A DNA stretch of 64,000 nucleotides from positions 5,270,001 through 5,334,000 of the forward strand of contig NZ_CP109327.1 in NCBI RefSeq assembly GCF_035918155.1. The letters run 5' to 3'. Every line of letters begins with the position of its first letter. Position 1 is the stretch's first letter. Below, piece after piece: positions 24,956 through 31,662 of the stretch. Position numbers and translations under genes: made by a program. The DNA comes from Streptomyces sp. NBC_01591 (GTDB taxonomy: Bacteria; Actinomycetota; Actinomycetes; Streptomycetales; Streptomycetaceae). A model generated the notes under the pieces. That model was not told where the DNA came from and did not search any database. It saw only the letters and a list, made by a program, of their open reading frames with translations.

Positions 24956-25843
24956 TCATGCGGCTCCTGAGGTTCCGGTGGTCCCGGTTGCTTCGATCGT
25001 CGGCTCGCGGGATTCCAGCGCCCGCCGGACCGCGGCGGCGACGGCCGGATGCACCGGCAGTGCGAGATGGCCGATCCCGGTGAGGCGTACGTTCTGCGCG
25101 TCGAGATCCGGATGGTCGATGCAGGCCGCCTCGGCCGGGACGATCACCCGGTCGAGCTCGCTCCAGAAGCTCACGAACCGGGTGCGGCAGCCGGGCGCGG
25201 GCCTGCGCAGCTCCTCGATCGGCGCGGACCCCGTACGTATCTGCCGCACGATGGGGTGGGCGCTCGCCAGCGGGGCGACCGCCGTGCCCCCGTGCGGTGT
25301 GCCGAGGGTGATCAGAGTGCGGACCCGCTGGTCACCACCCAGCCGCTGTACGTAGTAGCGGGCTATCAGGCCGCCCAGGCTGTGCCCGACGATGTCGACC
25401 TCGCGGTGTCCGGTGCGCGCGCAGATCTCCTCGACATGCCGCCCGAGCAACTCGGCCGCCGTCCGGATGTCGCAAGTCAGCGGTGAGTAGTTGAGCGATT
25501 CCAGGTGGTGCCAGCCGTGCCGGGCGAGGGAGCGGCGCAGCAGGACGAAGACGGAACGGTTGTCGATGAAGCCGTGCAGCAGGACTACAGGGGGTCGATC
25601 GTCACCCTCGGCGGGCAGGCCGGGCGCGCAGGCCGGGGCGGTGGCGCTGGGGGGTGCGGTGTGCGGTCCTGCCGGGCGTGGCGCGGCCCGCCGTTCCCCC
25701 GTGATGCCGGTGGGGTAGAGGACGACATGCCCGGCCAGAACCACCAGTTCCAGCGCGGTGGCCTTCAGCAGTGCGGAGGGCAGTCGGGCAGGGCGCGGGC
25801 ACGGCCGGCGCAGCAGTAGGGGAAGAAAAGGCAGGACCTTCAT
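24956..25843 (-). CDS. Secreted or membrane-associated alpha/beta-hydrolase (triacylglycerol-lipase-like)
   Basis: The start is ATG 25843 (MKVLPFLPLLLRR), with GGAGG six bases upstream. The 295-residue protein has a hydrophobic N-terminal segment that may be a signal anchor, then the lipase fold: oxyanion strand VVLLHGFIDNRSVF, nucleophile elbow VGHSLGGLIARYY, acidic residue near SELDRVI, and the catalytic histidine in GIGHLALPVHP. This is the PGAP1-like/LipA-type branch common in actinobacteria that hydrolyses lipid esters. The C-terminus is a Thr/Gly-rich tail. It diverges from the B12-binding mutase subunit gene. Confidence 0.85.
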   Translation of the reverse strand: MKVLPFLPLLLRRPCPRPARLPSALLKATALELVVLAGHVVLYPTGITGERRAAPRPAGPHTAPPSATAPACAPGLPAEGDDRPPVVLLHGFIDNRSVFVLLRRSLARHGWHHLESLNYSPLTCDIRTAAELLGRHVEEICARTGHREVDIVGHSLGGLIARYYVQRLGGDQRVRTLITLGTPHGGTAVAPLASAHPIVRQIRTGSAPIEELRRPAPGCRTRFVSFWSELDRVIVPAEAACIDHPDLDAQNVRLTGIGHLALPVHPAVAAAVRRALESREPTIEATGTTGTSGAA

Positions 25844-25964
25844 GGCCGACCTCCTGCTTCGGCAAGCGGGGGAGGCGGCTCCGGCCCCGGATGCCCTCTC
25901 GCGGGGTGCCGTTACGGAGGTGCGGACGGCCGGATGGGCCGCCGGGCCGGGCAGGCCGGGCAGT

Positions 25965-26005
25965 CCGTACCACCGTGCCGCGCGGCTGACGGCGCGGTGG
26001 TACGG
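25965..26005. repeat. 11-bp inverted repeat in the lipase/icmB divergent region
   Basis: CCGTACCACCG (25965-25975) and CGGTGGTACGG (25995-26005) are a perfect inverted repeat with a 19-base centre. The roughly 360-base gap between the two divergent genes has no other ORF worth calling; GATAACGTTCG at 26147-26157 is near the probable promoter of the mutase subunit gene. Confidence 0.5.
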
Positions 26006-26206
26006 CGACCTCGTAGCGGCTCCCCAGGCGGCCGGTCCCGCACGGCGGTCTGCCGCATGATGCCGGGAACGGCGCCCGGTGAACATGTCCCACGTGTGAT
26101 TTCCCCCTCCCCGTCCACCGCGAAACGACGGCTTGCGGGATGCTGTAGATAACGTTCGTTCACATCCCCGGCCCTTCAGGCACGGGAGAGGCATGTGGAG
26201 GCAGTG

Positions 26207-26620
26207 ATGGGTGTGACCGGTCCGATCCGTGTGGTGGTGGCGAAGCCGGGCCTGGACGGCCATGATCGCGGGGCCAAGGTGATCGCCAGGGCGCTGCGTG
26301 ATGCGGGTATGGAGGTCATCTACACCGGGCTCCACCAGACGCCCGAGCAGATCGTGGACACCGCGATCCAGGAGGACGCCGACGCGATCGGCCTCTCGAT
26401 CCTCTCCGGTGCGCACAACACGCTCTTCGCCAAGGTGATCGAGCTGTTGAAGGAGCGCGATGCGGAGGACATCAAGGTCTTCGGCGGCGGCATCATCCCG
26501 GAGGCGGACATCGCGCCGCTGAAGGACCAGGGCGTCGCGGAGATCTTCACCCCGGGTGCCACGACGACGTCGATCGTCGACTGGGTCAACGCGAATGTCC
26601 GCCACCCCGCGGAAGCCTGA
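26207..26620 (+). CDS. icmB: B12-binding small subunit of an acyl-CoA mutase (isobutyryl-CoA mutase type)
   Basis: This 137-residue stand-alone cobalamin-binding domain carries DGHDRG (D17-x-H19-x-x-G22), whose histidine is the lower axial ligand of B12, then the [11 protein letters not shown] and [11 protein letters not shown] loops that wrap the nucleotide tail. Length and sequence match the IcmB-type small subunit that pairs with a separate large subunit to interconvert isobutyryl-CoA and butyryl-CoA in Streptomyces, a source of extender units. The large subunit gene is not in the window, so icmB rather than another mutase B subunit is inferred. Start ATG 26207 with GGAGG nearby; an upstream ATG at 26195 precedes the ribosome-binding site. 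Confidence 0.85.
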   Translation: MGVTGPIRVVVAKPGLDGHDRGAKVIARALRDAGMEVIYTGLHQTPEQIVDTAIQEDADAIGLSILSGAHNTLFAKVIELLKERDAEDIKVFGGGIIPEADIAPLKDQGVAEIFTPGATTTSIVDWVNANVRHPAEA

Positions 26621-26701
26621 GCCTCCTCCTCGTAACCGGTCCTGGTCCCGGTCCTGGTCCCGCCCCGTCTCCGCGGGGCGGGGTGTCCGCTGTCGGTTCC
26701 G

Positions 26702-28294
26702 TCAGGCCGGGATCAGTTCCGAGTCCATCGACGCGCGCAGCCGCAACGTGGAGACCAGTCGTCGGAAGGCCTCGGACCAGTAGCCGTTCGCGCCCGGTGA
26801 GGCGTCCTCCGGTTCGTCCGGGGTGGTGGTGAGGACCTCCAGGCGGTCCGCCTCGGCCGGGTTCAGGCAGCGTTCGGCGAGGCCCATCACGCCGCTGAAG
26901 CTCCAGGGGTAGCTGCCCGCGTCCCGGGCGATGTCCAGGGCGTCGACGACCGCGCGGCCCAGCGGCTCGGCCCAGGGCGTCGGGCAGACCCCCAGGAGCT
27001 GGAAGGCCTCCGACAGCCCGTGCGCGGCGATGAAATCGGCCACCCAGCCGGCCCGTTCGGGCGCGGGGAGTATGCCGAGGAGCTTCGACCGTTCGGCGAG
27101 CGACGCCGTACCGGGGCCGTTCGACGGAGGGACGGAGGGGGCGCCGAGCAGCGCGCGGGCCCACTCGGGGTCCCGCTGCCGCACCGTTGCCCGGCACCAT
27201 GCCGCGTGCAGTTCCTCGGCCCAGCCGTCCGCGACCGGAAGGCCGACGATCTCCCGCGCGGTGCGGCCGCCGAACCGCGTCGGCCAGGTGGTGAGCGGTG
27301 CCGCCTCCACCAACTGGCCGAGCCACCACGACCGTTCCCCGCGTCCGGACGGCGGCACCGCCACCACGCCGTCGCGCTCCATCGAGGCGTCGCATTCGTG
27401 CGGTGCCTCCACGGCGACCGAGGCTTCGTCGCCAATGAGGTCCGGGCTCACGCAGGACAGCGCGCGGGACGCCATCCGGCCGGCGAGCGCCGACTCCGGC
27501 AGCGCGGACAGCAGTTCGGCGGCCGTCGAGCGGACATTGCGACTGCGGTCGGAAAGCGCCTGTTCCAGGAAGGGCTCGTCCACCGCGGACAGCCCGGTGC
27601 GCAGCGAGTCGAGGAACATCAGCCGGTCCTCGGCCCGCTCGGTGGTCCATGTGGTCGCGAGCAGTACGAGCGCTTCGGCGGGATCGTGTGCCCGAACGGC
27701 CCCGAGCAGGGCGACCCGCTCGGCGAACAGACCCTCCTCCCACAGCCGGGTGACCGCTTCCGGATCCGTCGGGTCGGGCAGCAACGAGCCACCGGACGAA
27801 TCGCGCAAGGCGAACTTCCACTCGGGGTTCAGCCCTGCCAGCCACAACCCGCGCGGCCCGGCGAAGGCCAGGGCCTGCGGCCGCAGGTCCGTACGGGCCC
27901 TGGCCGCGTCCAGCAGGGCCGGGAGCAGCGCGGCCGGGGCCCGGAAGCCTTGCTGATTGGCGGTGGCCAGCCACTGCGGGATCAGCTCCGTGAGATCGGG
28001 CGCCGTACCGCGTCGGCCGCCCGAGCCGCCCGATGCCGACCGGTCCGCCAGCAGTTGGGCGAGTCTGCGCCGCGCGGCCGGGGGCAGCGGTGGTCGCGGG
28101 TCGGCAGGCGCCGGCTCGGGCCGGGGGGCGGGGGAGGCGGGCAGGAGACCCGCCCTGCGCCGCACGGTGTGGAGGGCCGCCGCGTCCAGCAGGCCGGCCG
28201 GCCCGCCGTCTCCCCCCGCCGGGCGACGGTCCGTGCCGAGAAGCGCCGTGGTGACGAGCTCTTCCCAGGGTGCGGGTGTGATGGTGCCAGGCAT
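26702..28294 (-). CDS. DUF5691-family protein of the MoxR/VWA/SWIM cluster
   Basis: This 530-residue cytoplasmic protein has no catalytic motif that I recognise. The N-terminus (WEELVTTALLGTDRRP) is the family's signature: these proteins contain this motif followed by helical repeats, here WLAGLNPEWKF, RNVRSTAAELLSALPES and similar, suggesting a HEAT-like scaffold. The start at ATG 28294 has GGGAG before it. It lies 58 bases after the SWIM gene on the same strand, separated only by a 9-bp tandem repeat, so the two are one transcript. Its constant company with SWIM, MoxR and VWA genes suggests a shared, unknown process. Confidence 0.8.
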   Translation of the reverse strand: MPGTITPAPWEELVTTALLGTDRRPAGGDGGPAGLLDAAALHTVRRRAGLLPASPAPRPEPAPADPRPPLPPAARRRLAQLLADRSASGGSGGRRGTAPDLTELIPQWLATANQQGFRAPAALLPALLDAARARTDLRPQALAFAGPRGLWLAGLNPEWKFALRDSSGGSLLPDPTDPEAVTRLWEEGLFAERVALLGAVRAHDPAEALVLLATTWTTERAEDRLMFLDSLRTGLSAVDEPFLEQALSDRSRNVRSTAAELLSALPESALAGRMASRALSCVSPDLIGDEASVAVEAPHECDASMERDGVVAVPPSGRGERSWWLGQLVEAAPLTTWPTRFGGRTAREIVGLPVADGWAEELHAAWCRATVRQRDPEWARALLGAPSVPPSNGPGTASLAERSKLLGILPAPERAGWVADFIAAHGLSEAFQLLGVCPTPWAEPLGRAVVDALDIARDAGSYPWSFSGVMGLAERCLNPAEADRLEVLTTTPDEPEDASPGANGYWSEAFRRLVSTLRLRASMDSELIPA

Positions 28295-28306
28295 GGGTCT
28301 CCCTTT

Positions 28307-28351
28307 GGATCCGATGAATCCGGTGAATCCGGTGAATCCGATGAATCCGAC
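28307..28351. repeat. Five 9-bp tandem repeats between the SWIM and DUF5691 genes
   Basis: Units of GAATCCGGT type run without gaps: GGATCCGAT (28307), GAATCCGGT (28316 and 28325), GAATCCGAT (28334), GAATCCGAC (28343). The array fills nearly the whole 58-base spacer between the two cotranscribed genes. The frame stays open, so a change in copy number would not alter either protein. Confidence 0.85.
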
Positions 28352-28352
28352 G

Positions 28353-29822
28353 TCAGATGAGCGGCACGGTCCCGGACGCCGCGTCGGCGCGGCCGCCCCT
28401 GGCATCGACTGCGTTTCCGACTTCGGCTCCGACCGCGGCTTCGGCCCCGGCCCCGGCCCCGACCCCGGTGCCGGAGTCGTCGCCGGACCCGGCGGACCAG
28501 GCCGCGAAGGGTTCGAAGCCGCGGTGGCCGCATTCACCGAAGACCGTGACCGGAGAGCCGCCGGAGAGCGCGACGAGCTTCCACAGTCCGGGCCGGGACA
28601 GAGCCGCCGGGGCGACGGGCAGAGCCGCATCGCCCGCCGCGTCCACCAGTTGCCAGCCGTCCCCGGACGGCACGGGTATGACGTCGCGCAGCGTCACCGG
28701 CCAGGCGTCCAGCCAGGGGTCCTCCCGCAGGGCGTGTCCGTACGCGCCGATCGCGGCGGCAGCCGTGTCACCCGGTGGCGGTGTGCCGGTCGGTGACGGC
28801 ACACCGAACTGCCGGCCCAGCTCCGCCCGTAGCCGCCCGGCGCCCGGATAGGGAATGATCTCGGCGTCGATCGTGACGCCGACCGGCAGTGCCAGGCCGG
28901 GGGAGCGCCCGGCCGCTCCGAAGGAGAGCAGCAGCGCCGTGCGGCCCATTTCCCTCCCGTGCAGCCAGATGCGGCGCGCGACGATCTTGCCGTCCGGGGT
29001 GTCGTACTGGGCGAGGACCAGCCAGTGGTCGCGGACCGGCGGGCCCTCGGCGGGGGCCGTCAGCCCCACCCGGGTACGGACCGTGGCCGCCAGCGGCTCC
29101 GGCAGCCGGTCGATCCCCAGCCATGCGCTGTCCAGCAGATGCAGCAGCGCGCACTCCTCCAGCAGCCGCACCGGCCAGCCCGGACCGGACGCCGGAATGG
29201 ATCCCAACTCCCGCACCCTCGCTGCCAGTCCGGGTGCCTGGGCGTCGACCATGCGGGCCGCCGTCTCCTCCCAGAGCCCGTACCCCGGCTGATCGGCCGC
29301 TGCCAGCCCCCCACGCAGCAGATCGGTCAGCCGCTCCTCCAGCTCCTGCGCGCCGCCGGTGATCCGCTCGGCCCGGCGCTCGGCCCGCCGCCGGGCGGCC
29401 TCCGGGTCGGCCGGGCCGGTGGCCGAGGCGCCATCCGCCCCTGCGCGCTTCTCCGCCTTCTCGGCCGACCGCTCGCGGCGGGGCGTCAGCCATTCACCGG
29501 CCCAGTCCGGCACCTCGCCCGCGGGCAGGGCCGATTCGCCCGACGCCCAGACCAGCAACAGACCCAGCGCGTGCTTGCACGGGAACTTCCGGCTGGGGCA
29601 ACTGCACTTGTACGCGGGGCCGGTGATGTCGACCACCGTCCGGTACGGCTTGCTGCCGCTCCCCTTGCACTGTCCCCACACCGCACCCGAACCGTCGCAC
29701 CCGCCGCCCGACCACGGGCCGGCCGAACCGAGCTTGCTCCCCGCCTTGCGTGACGCATCGTCAGGAGCGAGGGCCAGTACCTGCTCCACCGTCCAGCGCG
29801 CCACCGGGTCGGCGGCGTGCAA
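28353..29822 (-). CDS. SWIM zinc-finger protein (YehQ-like)
   Basis: The start is called at TTG 29822, five bases after GGGGGAG. Upstream in-frame starts (29879, 29849) would lie on the promoter or at the transcription start. The 489-residue protein has a SWIM motif at C73, C75, C82 and H84 (CSCPSRKFPCKH), predicted to bind zinc and then DNA or protein. A long helical/beta region follows with no recognised fold, ending in an Ala/Gly-rich low-complexity tail. It is the first gene of a SWIM-DUF5691 operon diverging from the MoxR operon and resembles the SWIM protein of the E. coli yehLMPQ genes. Its promoter matches the RecA-independent damage motif. Confidence 0.85.
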   Translation of the reverse strand: MHAADPVARWTVEQVLALAPDDASRKAGSKLGSAGPWSGGGCDGSGAVWGQCKGSGSKPYRTVVDITGPAYKCSCPSRKFPCKHALGLLLVWASGESALPAGEVPDWAGEWLTPRRERSAEKAEKRAGADGASATGPADPEAARRRAERRAERITGGAQELEERLTDLLRGGLAAADQPGYGLWEETAARMVDAQAPGLAARVRELGSIPASGPGWPVRLLEECALLHLLDSAWLGIDRLPEPLAATVRTRVGLTAPAEGPPVRDHWLVLAQYDTPDGKIVARRIWLHGREMGRTALLLSFGAAGRSPGLALPVGVTIDAEIIPYPGAGRLRAELGRQFGVPSPTGTPPPGDTAAAAIGAYGHALREDPWLDAWPVTLRDVIPVPSGDGWQLVDAAGDAALPVAPAALSRPGLWKLVALSGGSPVTVFGECGHRGFEPFAAWSAGSGDDSGTGVGAGAGAEAAVGAEVGNAVDARGGRADAASGTVPLI

Positions 29823-29856
29823 GGGTTCTCCCCCGTGAGATAGCAGCATGGGAACG

Positions 29857-29879
29857 ACGGTAGAGCGCACCACTGACAA
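29857..29879 (-). promoter_or_regulatory. DNA-damage (PafBC-type) promoter of the SWIM operon
   Basis: On the minus strand TTGTCAGTG (29871-29879), eight bases, then TACCGT (29857-29862) is a perfect match to TTGTCRGTG-N8-TANNNT. Transcription would start around 29850, 28 bases ahead of the TTG start codon. Confidence 0.75.
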
Positions 29880-29982
29880 TCGCTCTGACCTGCTGATTCA
29901 TCGTCACGCACGCATCTTGACTTTACTCGGCCTTTGCGATTCTCTGCGATGAGACGACCTATGGATCCGGGGGGACCAACCG

Positions 29983-30438
29983 ATGAATCACACCGTTCGC
30001 ACCACCCGCAACGCCCGCAGCATCCGTAACCTCCGCACGGTCCGGACCGCCGTCTGCGCGGCCGTCGTACTCGGCCTCGGTACGGGCCTCGCCGCCTGCT
30101 CCGAGGCCGTCGATCAAGTGGACAAGGCCGTGGACGAGACGTACGAGGTCACCTACGAAGTCACCGGCACGGGCGTCGACGAGATCCAGTTCCACGGCGG
30201 CGGGGGCAAGGCCATGGAGCCGAAGATCGAGACGGTCGAGTCGCCCACCCTGCCCTGGCGGAAGACCGTCACGCTGCGCGGGATCATGCCGCCCGCGGTC
30301 ATGCCGATCGCCGTCGACGCGGGCGGGGCCGACGTCTCCTGCTCGATCACGCACAAGGGCAAGGTCATCAAGGAGGCGAAGGGCGAGGGCATGCTCGCCG
30401 CGGGCGGCTGCGTGGCCGTCTCGCCGGTGACCGGCTGA
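29983..30438 (+). CDS. MmpS-like lipoprotein
   Basis: This 151-residue secreted protein has a basic N-terminus, hydrophobic core and lipobox (TGLAAC) with the acylated cysteine near residue 39. The mature part has the MmpS-type pattern YEVTYEVTGTGVDEIQF...LPWRKTVTLRG...CSITHKGKVI, a small beta-sandwich. In mycobacteria such proteins accompany MmpL transporters; no transporter is adjacent here, and in Streptomyces these are usually lone lipoproteins. It sits between the two divergent arms of the MoxR/SWIM cluster, probably with its own promoter (TTGACT at 29913-29918). Ribosome-binding site GGGGGGA before the ATG. Confidence 0.75.
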   Translation: MNHTVRTTRNARSIRNLRTVRTAVCAAVVLGLGTGLAACSEAVDQVDKAVDETYEVTYEVTGTGVDEIQFHGGGGKAMEPKIETVESPTLPWRKTVTLRGIMPPAVMPIAVDAGGADVSCSITHKGKVIKEAKGEGMLAAGGCVAVSPVTG

Positions 30439-30488
30439 ACTCGCCGTCCGTGGCCGGTGGATCGGCCCTGACCTGCGGTCGGGGCCGA

Positions 30489-30511
30489 TTGTCAGTGCCA
30501 TGGTGCACGGT
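30489..30511 (+). promoter_or_regulatory. DNA-damage (PafBC-type) promoter of the MoxR operon
   Basis: TTGTCAGTG (30489-30497), eight bases, then CACGGT (30506-30511) fits TTGTCRGTG-N8-TANNNT except for the first base of the -10 box. The MoxR ATG is 39 bases further on, with GGAGGGGG ahead of it. Confidence 0.6.
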
Positions 30512-30549
30512 GGGAACCACATCGGGTCGACCGATCCGGAGGGGGATCC

Positions 30550-31662
30550 ATGACCGTGTCCGAAACCACTGCCGCCGCCGGCGTACAGGCTCTCCGACCG
30601 CATGCCGAGGACGCCTTCGCCCATGAGCTGAAGGCCCTCGCAGCGGCCGACGACCGCCCGCGGCCCGCCCGTTGGAAGCTTTCCCCGTGGGCCGTCGCCA
30701 CCTACCTGCTCGGTGGCACGCTGCCGGACGGCACCGTGATCACACCGAAGTACGTGGGCCCGCGCCGCCTCGTCGAAGTCGCCGTGACCACGCTCGCCAC
30801 CGACCGGGCCCTGCTGCTCCTCGGCGTTCCGGGCACCGCCAAGACCTGGGTCTCCGAGCACCTCGCGGCAGCCGTCAGCGGCGATTCGACGCTGCTCGTC
30901 CAGGGCACGGCGGGCACTCCCGAAGAGGCCGTCCGCTACGGCTGGAACTACGCGCAGCTGCTCGCGCACGGGCCCAGCCGCGACGCCCTGGTGCCCAGCC
31001 CGCTCATGCGCGCCATGTCCGACGGCATGACCGCGCGGATCGAGGAACTCACCCGCATCCCCGCCGATGTGCAGGACTCGCTCATCACGATCCTGTCGGA
31101 GAAGACGCTCCCCGTCCCCGAACTGGGGCAGGAGGTCCAGGCGGTCCGCGGGTTCAATGTCATCGCCACCGCCAACGACCGCGACCGCGGGGTCAACGAG
31201 CTGTCCAGCGCCTTGCGCCGCCGGTTCAACACCGTCGTGCTCCCGTTGCCGGCCACCCCCGACGCCGAGGTCGACATCGTGTCCCGGCGCGTCGACCAGA
31301 TCGGCCGCTCGCTCGACCTCCCGGCCGCACCGGACGGCATGGCCGAGATCCGACGCGTCGTCACGGTCTTCCGCGAATTGCGCGACGGAGTCACCTCCGA
31401 CGGCCGCACCAAGCTCAAGTCCCCCTCGGGGACGCTGTCGACGGCCGAGGCGATCTCCGTCGTCACCAACGGCCTGGCCCTGGCCGCGCACTTCGGCGAC
31501 GGGGTACTGCGCCCCGGCGATGTGGCGGCAGGCATCCTCGGCGCGGTCGTCCGGGACCCCGCGGCCGACCGGGTGGTCTGGCAGGAGTATCTGGAGACGG
31601 TCGTCCGGGAGCGGGACGGGTGGAAGGACTTCTACCGCGCCTGCCGCGAGGTATCCGCATGA
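30550..31662 (+). CDS. MoxR-type AAA+ ATPase (YehL-like)
   Basis: This 370-residue AAA+ ATPase has Walker A GVPGTAKTW (K98), Walker B ARIEEL (E165/E166), sensor 1 NVIATAND (near N210), and ELSSALRRRF as the arginine-finger region. MoxR ATPases act as chaperones that, with a VWA partner carrying a MIDAS site, remodel or insert metal into target proteins. Here the VWA partner is two genes downstream in the same operon. The stop codon overlaps the next gene's start (ATGA), so translation is coupled. The first 70 residues include a helical region specific to this subfamily. Confidence 0.9.
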   Translation: MTVSETTAAAGVQALRPHAEDAFAHELKALAAADDRPRPARWKLSPWAVATYLLGGTLPDGTVITPKYVGPRRLVEVAVTTLATDRALLLLGVPGTAKTWVSEHLAAAVSGDSTLLVQGTAGTPEEAVRYGWNYAQLLAHGPSRDALVPSPLMRAMSDGMTARIEELTRIPADVQDSLITILSEKTLPVPELGQEVQAVRGFNVIATANDRDRGVNELSSALRRRFNTVVLPLPATPDAEVDIVSRRVDQIGRSLDLPAAPDGMAEIRRVVTVFRELRDGVTSDGRTKLKSPSGTLSTAEAISVVTNGLALAAHFGDGVLRPGDVAAGILGAVVRDPAADRVVWQEYLETVVRERDGWKDFYRACREVSA

